Of a DNA stretch of 64,000 nucleotides, positions 26,751 through 35,200 are shown in pieces. The DNA comes from Mesorhizobium sp. (GTDB lineage Bacteria > Pseudomonadota > Alphaproteobacteria > Rhizobiales > Rhizobiaceae): assembly GCF_016793485.1 (NCBI RefSeq), contig NZ_JAEULZ010000003.1, positions 282,281-346,280 of the forward strand. Reading direction: 5' to 3'. Both the position numbers and the translations under genes were made by a program. Position 1 is the first letter of the stretch. Every line of letters begins with the position of its first letter. A model generated the notes under the pieces. That model saw only the letters and a list, made by a program, of their open reading frames with translations. It made no database searches and was not told where the DNA came from.

Positions 26751-27560
26751 ATGATGGACACGCTGGTGATCAACCTTGATCGCAGTCCGGATCGCCTGGC
26801 CTTCATGGCGAAGCAACTGGATGATCTCGGCATCAGCTTCATTCGGCTGTCCGCAACCGAGGGAGCGAGCATTACGGACGTCGAATTCGACAGGCTTGCC
26901 GGGACCTACATGCGGCCGATCACCCGTTCGGAACTTGGCTGCCTGATGAGCCATGTCAGGGCGTGGCGGCATTGTATCGAACGCGACGAGCCGGTGCTTG
27001 TGCTGGAGGATGACGCCTTCCTGTCCGAAAGGTTGCCCGCCTTCCTCACCGAGTTCGAACGCCTCGGACTGCAAGGCGTCATCAACCTGGAAACCCGAGG
27101 CGTCGGAAAGCGGGTGTCGAAAGGCCCGCCGGCGGCCGTGCTGGAAAGCGCCGTGCGGCTTTATCGTCTTTTTGTCGATCCGGGCGGCACGGCCGGCTAT
27201 ATCGTAACGCCTGGCGCGGCAAGGACACTTGTCGAATTGTCGAAGACCTACGCCGCGCCGTCGGATGCCTTTATCGATCTCAGCGGCGTGCCCAGGCTGC
27301 AGGCCGACCCCGGACTTGTCGCGACGATCTTCGTTAACCACGGCCGCCGCACGGCGAGCGGCTTCAAGACGACGATCACCCAGCCGCGCAGGCGCGAGCG
27401 GCATGTGGCCACCCTTCGCCAGCCGCACTTTAAGCTGCGCCGGCTTGCCGGCTATTTTTCGATAATGTTTCGCAAGGTCGCAACGATGGGCGTCGCCGTG
27501 ACGCGCACGGTCGCCGTCTGTCCGTCCATCCTTGCCCGCGCAGAGAACCGGAGCGCCTGA
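26751..27560 (+). CDS. Glycosyltransferase family 25 protein inside the sdh operon
   Basis: 269 residues. The GT25 (LPS/collagen galactosyltransferase-like) pattern is clear: LVINLDRSPDRLAFMAKQLDDLGISFIRLSATEG at the start, SELGCLMSHVRAWRHCIERDEPVLVLEDDAFLS with the DDA acidic motif, and GGTAGYIVTPGAARTLVELS. Such enzymes add sugars to lipooligosaccharide or surface glycans from the cytoplasmic side. It starts 5 bp after sdhA and ends 3 bp before sdhB, so it must be co-transcribed with complex II genes. A functional link to succinate dehydrogenase is not known. The arginine-rich C-terminus is probably membrane-associated. Confidence 0.9.
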   Translation: MMDTLVINLDRSPDRLAFMAKQLDDLGISFIRLSATEGASITDVEFDRLAGTYMRPITRSELGCLMSHVRAWRHCIERDEPVLVLEDDAFLSERLPAFLTEFERLGLQGVINLETRGVGKRVSKGPPAAVLESAVRLYRLFVDPGGTAGYIVTPGAARTLVELSKTYAAPSDAFIDLSGVPRLQADPGLVATIFVNHGRRTASGFKTTITQPRRRERHVATLRQPHFKLRRLAGYFSIMFRKVATMGVAVTRTVAVCPSILARAENRSA

Positions 27561-27563
27561 GCC

Positions 27564-28343
27564 ATGGTTGAACTCACCCTTCCCAAGAACTCGCAGATCA
27601 GGCAGGGCAAGACATGGCCGAAGCCGGACGGTGCGAAAAACCTGCGCGAGTACCGCATCTACCGCTGGAACCCGGATGACGGCGAGAACCCGAGCATCGA
27701 CACCTATTTCGTCGACACCGACGATTGCGGGCCGATGATCCTCGACGCGCTGCTCTACATCAAGAACAAGATCGACCCGACGCTGACGCTGCGCCGCTCC
27801 TGCCGCGAAGGCATCTGCGGCTCCTGCGCCATGAACATCGACGGCTCCAACACGCTGGCCTGCACGAAGGGCGCCGACGAGATCAAGGGCGCGGTCAAGG
27901 TCTATCCGCTGCCGCACATGCAGGTGGTCAAGGACCTCGTGCCGGACCTAACCAATTTCTACGCCCAGCACGCCTCGATCCAGCCCTATCTCCAGACCGT
28001 CTCGCCGGAGCCGGCGAAGGAATGGCTGCAGAGCCATGAGGACCGCCAGAAGCTCGACGGCCTCTACGAGTGCATCCTGTGCGCCTGCTGCTCGACCTCC
28101 TGCCCGAGCTACTGGTGGAACGGTGACCGCTATCTCGGCCCGGCCGTCCTGCTGCAGGCCTATCGCTGGCTGATCGACAGCCGCGACGAGGCGAAGGGCG
28201 AACGTCTCGACAATCTGGAAGACCCTTTCCGCCTCTACCGCTGCCACACCATCATGAACTGCGCGCAAACCTGCCCCAAGGGCCTGAACCCCGCCAAGGC
28301 AATCGCCGAGATCAAGAAGATGATGGTGGAGCGCAGGGTATAG
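27564..28343 (+). CDS. sdhB: Succinate dehydrogenase iron-sulfur subunit
   Basis: 259 residues. The 2Fe-2S ligands are C80, C85, C88 (CREGICGSC) and C100. The C-terminal domain carries the ligands of the 4Fe-4S and 3Fe-4S centres in [16 protein letters not shown] and [17 protein letters not shown]. It passes electrons from FAD to ubiquinone. Its start lies 3 bp after the glycosyltransferase stop. Confidence 0.98.
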   Translation: MVELTLPKNSQIRQGKTWPKPDGAKNLREYRIYRWNPDDGENPSIDTYFVDTDDCGPMILDALLYIKNKIDPTLTLRRSCREGICGSCAMNIDGSNTLACTKGADEIKGAVKVYPLPHMQVVKDLVPDLTNFYAQHASIQPYLQTVSPEPAKEWLQSHEDRQKLDGLYECILCACCSTSCPSYWWNGDRYLGPAVLLQAYRWLIDSRDEAKGERLDNLEDPFRLYRCHTIMNCAQTCPKGLNPAKAIAEIKKMMVERRV

Positions 28344-28345
28344 TC

Positions 28346-28984
28346 TTGTCCGAAGACCTCCCCATCCTCAATCCCGCCGAAGCCCGCGTCCTCGGCTGCC
28401 TGATCGAGAAGAAGGAACTGACGCCCGACGTCTATCCGCTGACGTTGAACGGCGCGCTTGCCGCCGCCAACCAAAAGACGGCGCGTGAGCCTGTTATGGC
28501 GCTCGAGCAGGTCGAGGTGAATCGCGCGCTGAAGACGCTGACCGAGAAGGGACTGGTGCGGCAGGCTTTCGGCTCGCGCGTCGAACGATACGAACATCTG
28601 CTGTCGCAGAAGTTCTCGCTCACCCAGTCGCAGATCGCCATTGTCGGCCTGCTCCTGTTGCGCGGACCGCAGACGGCGCATGAGCTTCTGGCGCGCGCCG
28701 AGCGCATGGCGCGCTTCCAGTCGATCGAGCAGTTGCGCGGCGACCTCGACCTCCTGATCGGCCGCCGCCCGCCTCTGGTCCAACTCATCGAGCGCGGCCC
28801 CGGCCAGCGCGAGGAGCGTTATGCGCATCTGCTTTCCGGCGAGGTGCAGATGCCGGTCTATGCCGCGCAACCGGCTGTGGCGTCATACTCTTCCCATCGA
28901 TCCGATCTGGAAGAGCGCGTCGAGGCGCTGGAAAGACAGGTTGCCGAGCTGTCCGAAAAGCTGCGCATCCTCGTCGGCGAATAA
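28346..28984 (+). CDS. yceH: YceH-family (DUF480) protein
   Basis: 212 residues from a TTG start 2 bp after sdhB. The DUF480 pattern is intact: LNPAEARVLGCLIEKKELTPDVYPLTLNGALAAANQKTAREPVM, then a second winged-helix-like repeat SQIAIVGLLLLRGPQTAHELLARAERM. The C-terminus has a short coiled coil (LEERVEALERQVAELSEKLRIL). The family is conserved but its role is not established; the tandem winged helices suggest nucleic-acid binding. Last gene of the sdh run. Confidence 0.9.
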   Translation: MSEDLPILNPAEARVLGCLIEKKELTPDVYPLTLNGALAAANQKTAREPVMALEQVEVNRALKTLTEKGLVRQAFGSRVERYEHLLSQKFSLTQSQIAIVGLLLLRGPQTAHELLARAERMARFQSIEQLRGDLDLLIGRRPPLVQLIERGPGQREERYAHLLSGEVQMPVYAAQPAVASYSSHRSDLEERVEALERQVAELSEKLRILVGE

Positions 28985-28988
28985 GCCT

Positions 28989-29624
28989 TCAGAGCACCCT
29001 GAAGACGAAGGCCTGAACCAGCACCTCGGGCTCGGCGATCGTAAACGCTCGAAACAGCGGGCTTTCATCGACCGTCTCCCAGCGATCCTCCTTTTCAAGC
29101 TCTGTGAATTTCGCGCGAAACCCTTGGGACACCAGAACCGTGTCGCGAACAGTTAGCACGGCGTAACCACCCGGTCGCGTGATGCGGACGAGTTCGTCCA
29201 GCGCCGAGGCCGGCGCATGGCCTTCGGTAAAAACGCCGGTAGAGAAGAAGGCCGCGAAATGACCGTCCGGCCACGGCAGCGCCTTGCCCAGCTCGGCCTC
29301 CGTCAGCTTTGCGTATGCGCCGCGTCCGGCCGCGACCGCGAGCATGTCGGGGGAAAAATCGAGCCCCTCCAGCCGGTCATAGCCCAACGCCTTCGCATAA
29401 CCGCCCGAAAGCCCGGTGCCGCAGCCGGCGTCGAGGATCGGGCCGTCGCCCTTAGGCACATGGCGCGCCAGCCAGCTCGTCACGACGAACGGCAGCGCAT
29501 AGCCGAGCGAAAGCGTATCGTGGTCATAAGAGGCCGACCAGTCCGCATAGGCGCGCGCCAGTTCGTCCGGCGAGGCTGCCGCATAGACACCGTCCAGCGC
29601 CTTGCTGTGTCCCTTCCCTCTCAT
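28989..29624 (-). CDS. Class I SAM-dependent methyltransferase (METTL27/WBSCR27-like)
   Basis: 211 residues. Motif I ILDAGCGTGLSGGYAKALGYDRLEGLDFSPDML and the later ELVRITRPGGYAVLTVR are standard for class I methyltransferases. The YADWSASYDHD start and the PLFRAF end resemble the METTL27 group, whose substrates are mostly unknown. It overlaps the ABC permease gene by 4 bp (ATGA), so it is the last gene of that operon. The larger frame through the permease is in a different phase upstream and is not coding. Confidence 0.85.
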   Translation of the reverse strand: MRGKGHSKALDGVYAAASPDELARAYADWSASYDHDTLSLGYALPFVVTSWLARHVPKGDGPILDAGCGTGLSGGYAKALGYDRLEGLDFSPDMLAVAAGRGAYAKLTEAELGKALPWPDGHFAAFFSTGVFTEGHAPASALDELVRITRPGGYAVLTVRDTVLVSQGFRAKFTELEKEDRWETVDESPLFRAFTIAEPEVLVQAFVFRVL

Positions 29625-30451
29625 CTGCCCTCCTCCGCGCCGTGGTTGCGCATGCGGCGTTCGAGCGCGCGCAGGGCCAGCGACAGGCCTACCGTCAGGA
29701 TCAGGTAGATATAGGCGACGATGGAGTAGGTTTCGAAGAAGCGGAAGGTCCCGGCAGCGTAGACCTTGCCCATCTGGGTCAGATCGGCGACCCCCAGCAC
29801 GGAGACCAGCGAGGAGTCCTTCACCATAGAGACGAAGTCGTTGCTGTAAGGTGGCAGGATGGTGCGGAAGGCCTGCGGCCAGACGACATGCCGGAAGCGC
29901 CTGTAGCGCGACAGGCCGAGCGCCTTGGCCGCCTCGATCTGGCCGGCGCCGACCGATTGGATGCCGGCGCGGAAAATCTCGGCGATGAAGGACGAATACG
30001 CGATGGTGAGCGCAATGATCGCGCGCCACAGCAGAGACACGTCGCGGACCTGCATCTCGCCGATGACGCCGGCCTGCTGCAGCGGCGCTGCGAGATAGTT
30101 CCAGCCGGCCACGAAAACAGGGACGCCGGCGAAGGCGATCCAGAACAGCAGCACCAGGATCGGGATGCCACGAATGATCTCGACATAGAAGCGCGCCGTC
30201 TGGCTGAGCAGGCGCGAGCGCGACAGCGCCATCAGCGCAACGCCCAGCCCCAGAGCCGAGGCCATGGCGAAGGCGACAATCGTGACGAAGATGGTGATGC
30301 CCACGCCCTTCAGGACGATCGAAAAAACCTGAGAATAGATCTCGTTCGAGGCAATGACGATCGCGGCGACGATCGCGATCGCAACCGCCGCCACCAGCCA
30401 CCACGGAAAGTCTTTGTTTCCGGCCCGCCCCGACCCTGCGCTCACCGCCAT
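29621..30451 (-). CDS. Polar amino-acid ABC transporter permease (HisM/GlnP family)
   Basis: 276 residues with five or six membrane segments. The EAA loop, which docks the ATPase, is EAAKALGLSRYRRFRHVVWPQAFRTILPPYSND. FYVEIIRGIPILVLLFWIAF is the usual HisM/GlnP motif. It should form the channel for the amino acid delivered by the binding protein at 30993. No ATPase gene lies in this operon, so a distant or shared ATPase is needed. Confidence 0.92.
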   Translation of the reverse strand: MAVSAGSGRAGNKDFPWWLVAAVAIAIVAAIVIASNEIYSQVFSIVLKGVGITIFVTIVAFAMASALGLGVALMALSRSRLLSQTARFYVEIIRGIPILVLLFWIAFAGVPVFVAGWNYLAAPLQQAGVIGEMQVRDVSLLWRAIIALTIAYSSFIAEIFRAGIQSVGAGQIEAAKALGLSRYRRFRHVVWPQAFRTILPPYSNDFVSMVKDSSLVSVLGVADLTQMGKVYAAGTFRFFETYSIVAYIYLILTVGLSLALRALERRMRNHGAEEGR

Positions 30452-30452
30452 C

Positions 30453-30983
30453 TCAGGGGCGGCTCGCCGTGGGCTTCATCCGCTCGAAGACCTGCTCGCG
30501 CACGCCGCCGCTCCACTGGTCGATCTCGTCTTCGCCGGTCAGGACGAAACCCGTTCGCTCATAGAGGCTGCGCGCCCGATCGAGGCCGGCAAAGGTGGTG
30601 AGCCAGATACGCTCGTAGCCGCGCCCGTCACAGAAGCCGAGGGCGCGGCCTATGAGGTCCGCGCCGAGCCCTTTGCCCTGCATTTCCTCAGCGACTATGA
30701 ACCAGCGCAAATGTGCGCCGCGCGGACCGCCGCCGCTCGCATCGATGATGACGGACGCGACGGCGCCATCGTCCGTGTAGGCGGCAAGGAACAGGTCCTG
30801 CTCCTCATTGCGGCGGGCCACAAACTCGGCCAGTTCCATCCCAACCTTGGTTTCGAAGGGCAGGCCGAAATTCCAGTGCTTCGCATAGTATCGCGCATGC
30901 AGGCCGACGATGTCGGAAAGCGCGCCCGGCCTGTATCCGTCGATCGCGTAGCCTGCCAGACCGGTGCCCTTCCCGTTCGCCAT
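30453..30983 (-). CDS. GNAT-family N-acetyltransferase
   Basis: 176 residues. The acetyl-CoA motif A reads RWFIVAEEMQGKGLGADLIGRALGFCDGRGYERIWLTTFAG, with the Q-x-x-G-x-G turn, followed by AGLDRARSLYERTGFVLTGED, typical of GNAT enzymes. It starts 9 bp after the binding-protein stop and ends 1 bp before the permease, so it is within the operon. It may acetylate the imported amino compound; the substrate is unknown. Confidence 0.88.
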   Translation of the reverse strand: MANGKGTGLAGYAIDGYRPGALSDIVGLHARYYAKHWNFGLPFETKVGMELAEFVARRNEEQDLFLAAYTDDGAVASVIIDASGGGPRGAHLRWFIVAEEMQGKGLGADLIGRALGFCDGRGYERIWLTTFAGLDRARSLYERTGFVLTGEDEIDQWSGGVREQVFERMKPTASRP

Positions 30984-30992
30984 CAGGTGTCC

Positions 30993-31784
30993 TTACGGCT
31001 TGTAGTCGACGAACCACTTCTGCGTGAGTTTGTCGAGTGTGCCGTCGGCCTTCAGCGCCGCGATGCCGGCATTGATCGGCGCGACGAGGTCGGAACCCTT
31101 CGGGAAGATAAAGCCGAACTCCTCCGCCTGCAGCGGCTCGCCGATCAGCTTCAGCTTGCCACCGGAACCGTCGGAGATGAACTTGCCGGCCGCGCTGTCG
31201 GTCAACACCAGGTCGACGTCGCCGGACTTCAGCGCCTCGACTGTTGCGGCAAAGGTTTCGAGCAGCTTGATGCGCGGATTGGCCTCGTTGCCGTCGAGCA
31301 CATTGTAGACGGCGACGTAGAAGGGCGACGTGCCCGCCTGTGCGCCGACCAGCAGCTTGTCGTTGGCCGCGAAGCTCTTGGGGTCGGTGAAGCGCGTCTC
31401 GTCACCGCGCACGAGCATGAAAATCTCCGACTTCATGTAGGGGTCGGAGAAATCGACCTTCTCCTTGCGGTCGTCCTTGATGGTGATGCCGGTCATGCCG
31501 ATGTCGTACTGCTTGTCCGACACGGCCTGGATCATCGCGTCCCACGACGTGTTCTGGTACTCGACCTTGAAGTTCAGCCGCTTGGCCAGCTCGTCCATCG
31601 CGTCATATTCCCAGCCGATCGGCTTGCCGCTCGCGGGATCGACGAACTGCAGCGGGAAATAGGCATTCTCCGTCACCACCGAAACGGTCCGCCCGCCGAG
31701 GTCAGGGACCTCCTGCGCGAACGCCGAAGCGGAAAGGACGACGGCAGCGGCGACTGCAGCCAGAGACGAAAAGAGCCGGATCAT
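30993..31784 (-). CDS. Amino-acid ABC transporter substrate-binding protein
   Basis: 263 residues with a signal peptide ([24 protein letters not shown]). The SBP_bac_3 fold is evident: [68 protein letters not shown], and a C-terminal [24 protein letters not shown]. It captures an amino acid in the periplasm for the permease encoded downstream. The ligand cannot be named. Confidence 0.93.
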   Translation of the reverse strand: MIRLFSSLAAVAAAVVLSASAFAQEVPDLGGRTVSVVTENAYFPLQFVDPASGKPIGWEYDAMDELAKRLNFKVEYQNTSWDAMIQAVSDKQYDIGMTGITIKDDRKEKVDFSDPYMKSEIFMLVRGDETRFTDPKSFAANDKLLVGAQAGTSPFYVAVYNVLDGNEANPRIKLLETFAATVEALKSGDVDLVLTDSAAGKFISDGSGGKLKLIGEPLQAEEFGFIFPKGSDLVAPINAGIAALKADGTLDKLTQKWFVDYKP

Positions 31785-31898
31785 GCGATAAACTCCCTGT
31801 ACCAGTCCGGCGTCCTGCCGGCGTTCGCCGCTACTCTATTCCGCGCGCGCGACCTTGCAAGTGCAGGCGTTCTAACGAAGGCCCGCGAGGTGAACGGC

Positions 31899-32717
31899 TC
31901 AACCGGCCCGCGTCGCGCCGACGGAATAGGAAAGCGGTATGCGTGGCGAGCCCGGCGGCAGCGCGAATTGGTCGTCACCGACCTCGATCATGCCCGGAAA
32001 AGCATGCCAGACCACGAACTCGTGCTCATGCAGGAAGTCTATCCGCATGCCTGCCGCAATCAGCGCGCCGACCACATCGCTGACGGGATGTATCCACTCG
32101 TAGTTGCGTCTATGGGTCAGCGACCTCTCGTCGCCTGTATAAGTCTGGGCCTCGTCGAAGACGAGCGGCTCGGCTTCGGGCGTTCGCCAGTCATAGGCAA
32201 GCTCGAGCCGGCCATCGCGCATCTCGTACTGGTTCATCTGCGGATGGCCTTCCAGCAGATAGAGCCTGCCGCCGGGCCGCAGCACAGCCGCGACAACCCG
32301 CGCCCAGGCCTTGATGTCCTGCAGCCAGTTGATGGCACCCCATGTCACGAAGGCCATGTCATAGCTCTGCCCAAGTGCTGCCGGCGCATCGTAGAGCGAA
32401 GCCTGTACGAAACGCGCGTGGGTTCCAGCCCGTTTGGCAAAGTCGCGCGCAGCCTCGATCGCCTTGTCGGAGAAGTCGAGCCCAGTAACGCTGGCAGCGC
32501 CAAGGTGTTTCAGGCTCAGCGTATCCAGCCCGATATGGCACTGCAGGTGTACGATGTCCTTGCCGGAGATGTCGCCGATCTCCCCCATCTCCAGTGCGTG
32601 CAGCGAAGACCCGCCACCGAGCACCTTGGCGATCCGGTACGACCCTGTTGTGTCTGACGCGTGGAGTTCGGCGCGGTTGTTCCAGTTCGCCAGATTGGCG
32701 GCGGAAAACTCATCCAT
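31899..32717 (-). CDS. Class I SAM-dependent methyltransferase
   Basis: 272 residues. IVHLQCHIGLDTLSLKHLGAASVTGLDFSDKAIEAARDFAKRAG covers the SAM-binding motif, and AVLRPGGRLYLLEGHPQMNQYEMRDGRLELAYDW is in the later core. The N-terminus (MDEFSAANLANWNNRAELHA) and HLQCHIGLDTLSL are typical of a conserved family of predicted methyltransferases of unknown substrate. It is separate from the ABC operon (114 bp gap) and runs toward it. Confidence 0.87.
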   Translation of the reverse strand: MDEFSAANLANWNNRAELHASDTTGSYRIAKVLGGGSSLHALEMGEIGDISGKDIVHLQCHIGLDTLSLKHLGAASVTGLDFSDKAIEAARDFAKRAGTHARFVQASLYDAPAALGQSYDMAFVTWGAINWLQDIKAWARVVAAVLRPGGRLYLLEGHPQMNQYEMRDGRLELAYDWRTPEAEPLVFDEAQTYTGDERSLTHRRNYEWIHPVSDVVGALIAAGMRIDFLHEHEFVVWHAFPGMIEVGDDQFALPPGSPRIPLSYSVGATRAG

Positions 32718-32736
32718 CGGGTCCCTCCCAAAAACA

Positions 32737-32760
32737 AAAAGGCGGCCGAAGCCGCCTTTT
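32737..32760 (-). terminator. Intrinsic terminator of rplS
   Basis: On the reverse strand a 10-bp stem AAAAGGCGGC with its complement encloses a TTCG tetraloop and runs into TTTTTGTTTTT, 22 bp after the rplS stop. This is a strong Rho-independent terminator for the rimM-trmD-rplS block. Confidence 0.9.
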
Positions 32761-32782
32761 CGATCAAGCGATGCGCATCGCC

Positions 32783-33289
32783 TTATTCGGCGGCGGCTGC
32801 CTTCTCGGCGGCATCCTGCGCGGCCTTCTCGACGGCAAGCGCCTCGGCAGCGGCGACCTTCTCGGCCTCAAGCTTGGCCTTCTCGGCCTGCAGAGCCTCT
32901 CGCTCGGCGTCGTTCAGCTTGCGGGCGCGCACGCCGGTATTCTCGGAGATGCGGGCCGACTTGCCGCGACGGTCGCGCAGGTAATAGAGCTTGGCGCGAC
33001 GCACCTTGCCGCGGCGCACGATCTCGACGCCCTCGACCAGCGGCGAATAGACCGGGAACACGCGTTCCACGCCCTCGCCGTAGGAAATCTTGCGCACGGT
33101 GAAGTTCTCGTTGAGGCCCGAGCCGGAGCGCGCGATCACGACGCCCTCATAGGCCTGCACGCGGGTACGCGTGCCTTCCGTGACGCGCACCTGGACGCGG
33201 ACGGTGTCGCCCGGCTGGAATTCGGGCAGGGTGCGCTTGGCTTCGATCTTGGCGGCCTGTTCGGCCTCGAGCTGACGGATGATGTCCAT
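32783..33289 (-). CDS. rplS: 50S ribosomal protein L19 with extended C-terminus
   Basis: 168 residues, against about 115 in E. coli. The core (residues 1-115) is standard: [74 protein letters not shown]. The last 50 residues are an Ala/Glu/Lys-rich helix ([38 protein letters not shown]). Such tails occur in L19 of several Hyphomicrobiales and are probably solvent-exposed. L19 sits at the 30S-50S interface. Confidence 0.97.
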   Translation of the reverse strand: MDIIRQLEAEQAAKIEAKRTLPEFQPGDTVRVQVRVTEGTRTRVQAYEGVVIARSGSGLNENFTVRKISYGEGVERVFPVYSPLVEGVEIVRRGKVRRAKLYYLRDRRGKSARISENTGVRARKLNDAEREALQAEKAKLEAEKVAAAEALAVEKAAQDAAEKAAAAE

Positions 33290-33441
33290 CGGAATGTTCC
33301 TTTAGTTCTTGCGAACCGCCAGAGCGCCCATCTTTCCGGCAGTCCTTGACCGCCTTGAAAGCGCCCCTTCTTGACGAAGGAGACAGGAGCGAATTCACGT
33401 GTTCTGGTTGAATTCCCGGCCATAAGCCGTTTGTGGCGGGG

Positions 33442-33470
33442 CACATACACCACATCCCTGATTGAATCAA
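33442..33470 (-). promoter_or_regulatory. Possible rplS promoter
   Basis: The reverse strand reads TTGATT, a 17-base spacer and TATGTG in the 205-bp gap before rplS. This suggests that rplS can be transcribed apart from rimM-trmD. The -10 match is partial. Confidence 0.3.
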
Positions 33471-33494
33471 CAGCGGCTCGGCAACTGAGCCTTA

Positions 33495-33846
33495 TCAACC
33501 AGCCGCGCCGCCCTTTCCGATCCGCCCGAAACCGCTCTCGTGCTTCAGCCCGTACCCGAGCGCCCGGTCAATGGCGATATGGGCGGCAAGGATGATCGCG
33601 AGATGCACGACAAGCGGCGACCCTGCGGCCATTCCGACGAGCCAGAGCGCCCACCGGCGCCAGCCATGTATGCACGGCGTTGTAACACCATGCACCGACC
33701 TTCGGACCGCCGAGGTAGCCGAGCATGGAAAAGTCCGGCGCCAAGATCAGGATCGCGAAAAGCCACCAGCTTCCGCCCGAAAGCTGGTAGCCCACGAGCG
33801 CCGCAATGGCGAGCGCCGCATATTCGAGGCGCAGGAGGAGGGTCAT
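33495..33846 (-). pseudogene. DUF4260-family membrane protein with an apparent frameshift
   Basis: The N-terminal half reads [68 protein letters not shown] in one frame. The second half, WLVGMAAGSPLVVHLAIILAAHIAIDRALGYGLKHESGF, is in another frame. Joined, they form a DUF4260 protein of about 115 residues with three or four membrane helices. Removing one G from a GGG run (CCC at 33650-33652 on the + strand) restores the frame. The gene starts with an ATGA overlap on trmD. Either a recent inactivating mutation or a sequencing error would explain it. Confidence 0.75.
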
Positions 33847-34547
33847 GTCTTCCCTGCGTTACGTGCAGCGGCAAGCAGATCCGGCCGGCGTTCCGCCGTC
33901 AGCCGTTCCGCCTGCTCCCGCCGCCACTTGGCGATCTTGCCGTGATTGCCTGACGTCAGCACGGCCGGAATTTCCAGCCCCTCGAAGACCGGCGGCCGCG
34001 TATAATGCGGATGCTCCAGCAGCCCGTTCTCGAAACTCTCCTCGTCGCCCGAAGCCTCGTTGCCCATGACACCGGGCAGCAAGCGCACGACGGCATCGAG
34101 CAGCACAAGCGCTGCCGGTTCGCCACCGGAAAGAATGAAATCGCCGATCGAAACTTCCTCCAGACCGCGCGCCTCGATGACGCGCTGGTCGACCCCCTCG
34201 AAGCGGCCACAGAGGATTACCACGCCAGGACCGGCAGCGAGTTCGCGCACCTTCTGCTGCGTAAGCGGCCTACCGCGCGGGCTCATCAGCAGGCGCGGAC
34301 GGACATCACCGGACGGCGAGGCGTGGTCGATCGCTTTCGCCAGAATGTCGGCGCGCATCACCATGCCGGCGCCGCCGCCAGCCGGCGTATCGTCCACCGT
34401 GCGGTGCCTGTCGGTGGCAAAGTCGCGGATCTGCACCGGCTCCAGCGACCAGCTTCCCGCTTCCAGCGCGCGGCCGGCGAGCGAAAGCCCTAGCGCTCCT
34501 GGAAACATCTCGGGATAAAGGGTCAGGACGGTGGCACGAAAACTCAT
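33843..34547 (-). CDS. trmD: tRNA (guanine-N1-)-methyltransferase
   Basis: 234 residues. The deep-trefoil-knot SAM site is clear: [19 protein letters not shown] and [33 protein letters not shown], and the substrate part has [30 protein letters not shown]. It methylates G37 of tRNAs with a CNN-type anticodon to prevent +1 frameshifting. It overlaps rimM by 4 bp and the DUF4260 gene by 4 bp. Confidence 0.97.
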   Translation of the reverse strand: MSFRATVLTLYPEMFPGALGLSLAGRALEAGSWSLEPVQIRDFATDRHRTVDDTPAGGGAGMVMRADILAKAIDHASPSGDVRPRLLMSPRGRPLTQQKVRELAAGPGVVILCGRFEGVDQRVIEARGLEEVSIGDFILSGGEPAALVLLDAVVRLLPGVMGNEASGDEESFENGLLEHPHYTRPPVFEGLEIPAVLTSGNHGKIAKWRREQAERLTAERRPDLLAAARNAGKT

Positions 34548-35143
34548 CGGTTGCCGCCTGCGTCCTTCGGGCCGCGCGGGCGGGCCTTCGGATTGAACTG
34601 CCCCGGCCGATCGGGTTCGCCATCCTCGTCCGCGTCTTCAACCAGGCCGGCCGCGACGGTATCGACGCGGATGAAGCCGCCGGCGATGTCGATGTCAGGC
34701 ACTGCTGCCTGCGTGAACGGGATGAGCAGCCCCTTACGACCCTGGAAGGTGATTTCCAGGATGTCGCCGCCGCCATAGTTATGGACCGCATTGACACGCC
34801 CGACTTCGGCACCTGTCTCGTCGCGCACGGCAAGCCCGACCAGATCGTCGTGATAGAACTCGTCTTCTTCCTCCGGCGGCAGCACGGAGCGATCGACGAA
34901 AAGCTCGGTCCCCGTCAGCCTCTCGGCCGCCGTCCTGTCCCGCAGCCCCTTGAAGCGGATGACCACCACCTCGCCGGCCGAGCGGATGCCCTCGATCTCG
35001 AACACGCGTCCATCCTTTGCGTGAAGCGGGCCATAGTCGCCCAACGCCAGCGGATCGCCGGTGAATGTCTTCACGCGCAGTTCACCCTTGATGCCGTGCG
35101 CGGCGCCGATGACGGCCATCTGGACAGGATTTTGCAGCTTCAC
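34544..35143 (-). CDS. rimM: Ribosome maturation factor RimM
   Basis: 199 residues. The N-terminal RimM domain has [33 protein letters not shown]. The PRC-barrel region has [40 protein letters not shown] and [22 protein letters not shown]. It helps 16S processing and 30S assembly by binding S19. A Gly/Asp/Pro-rich C-terminal tail is lineage-specific. It heads the rimM-trmD-DUF4260-rplS block and is divergent from xerC. Confidence 0.96.
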   Translation of the reverse strand: MKLQNPVQMAVIGAAHGIKGELRVKTFTGDPLALGDYGPLHAKDGRVFEIEGIRSAGEVVVIRFKGLRDRTAAERLTGTELFVDRSVLPPEEEDEFYHDDLVGLAVRDETGAEVGRVNAVHNYGGGDILEITFQGRKGLLIPFTQAAVPDIDIAGGFIRVDTVAAGLVEDADEDGEPDRPGQFNPKARPRGPKDAGGNR

Positions 35144-35200
35144 GCCTTGCTAACCTCAATCAGTCAGCATTGACTTATTCCAACCGGACGCCCGCTGCCA

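Noticed and set aside
26739-27917. A 392-codon open frame on the - strand across the glycosyltransferase and sdhB
   Set aside because: Antisense to two genes with clear motifs, and crosses their junction. Shadow frame.
30354-32657. A 767-codon open frame on the + strand
   Set aside because: It runs antisense through the ABC permease, GNAT, binding-protein and methyltransferase genes, all of which have clear family motifs. It is a GC-rich shadow frame.
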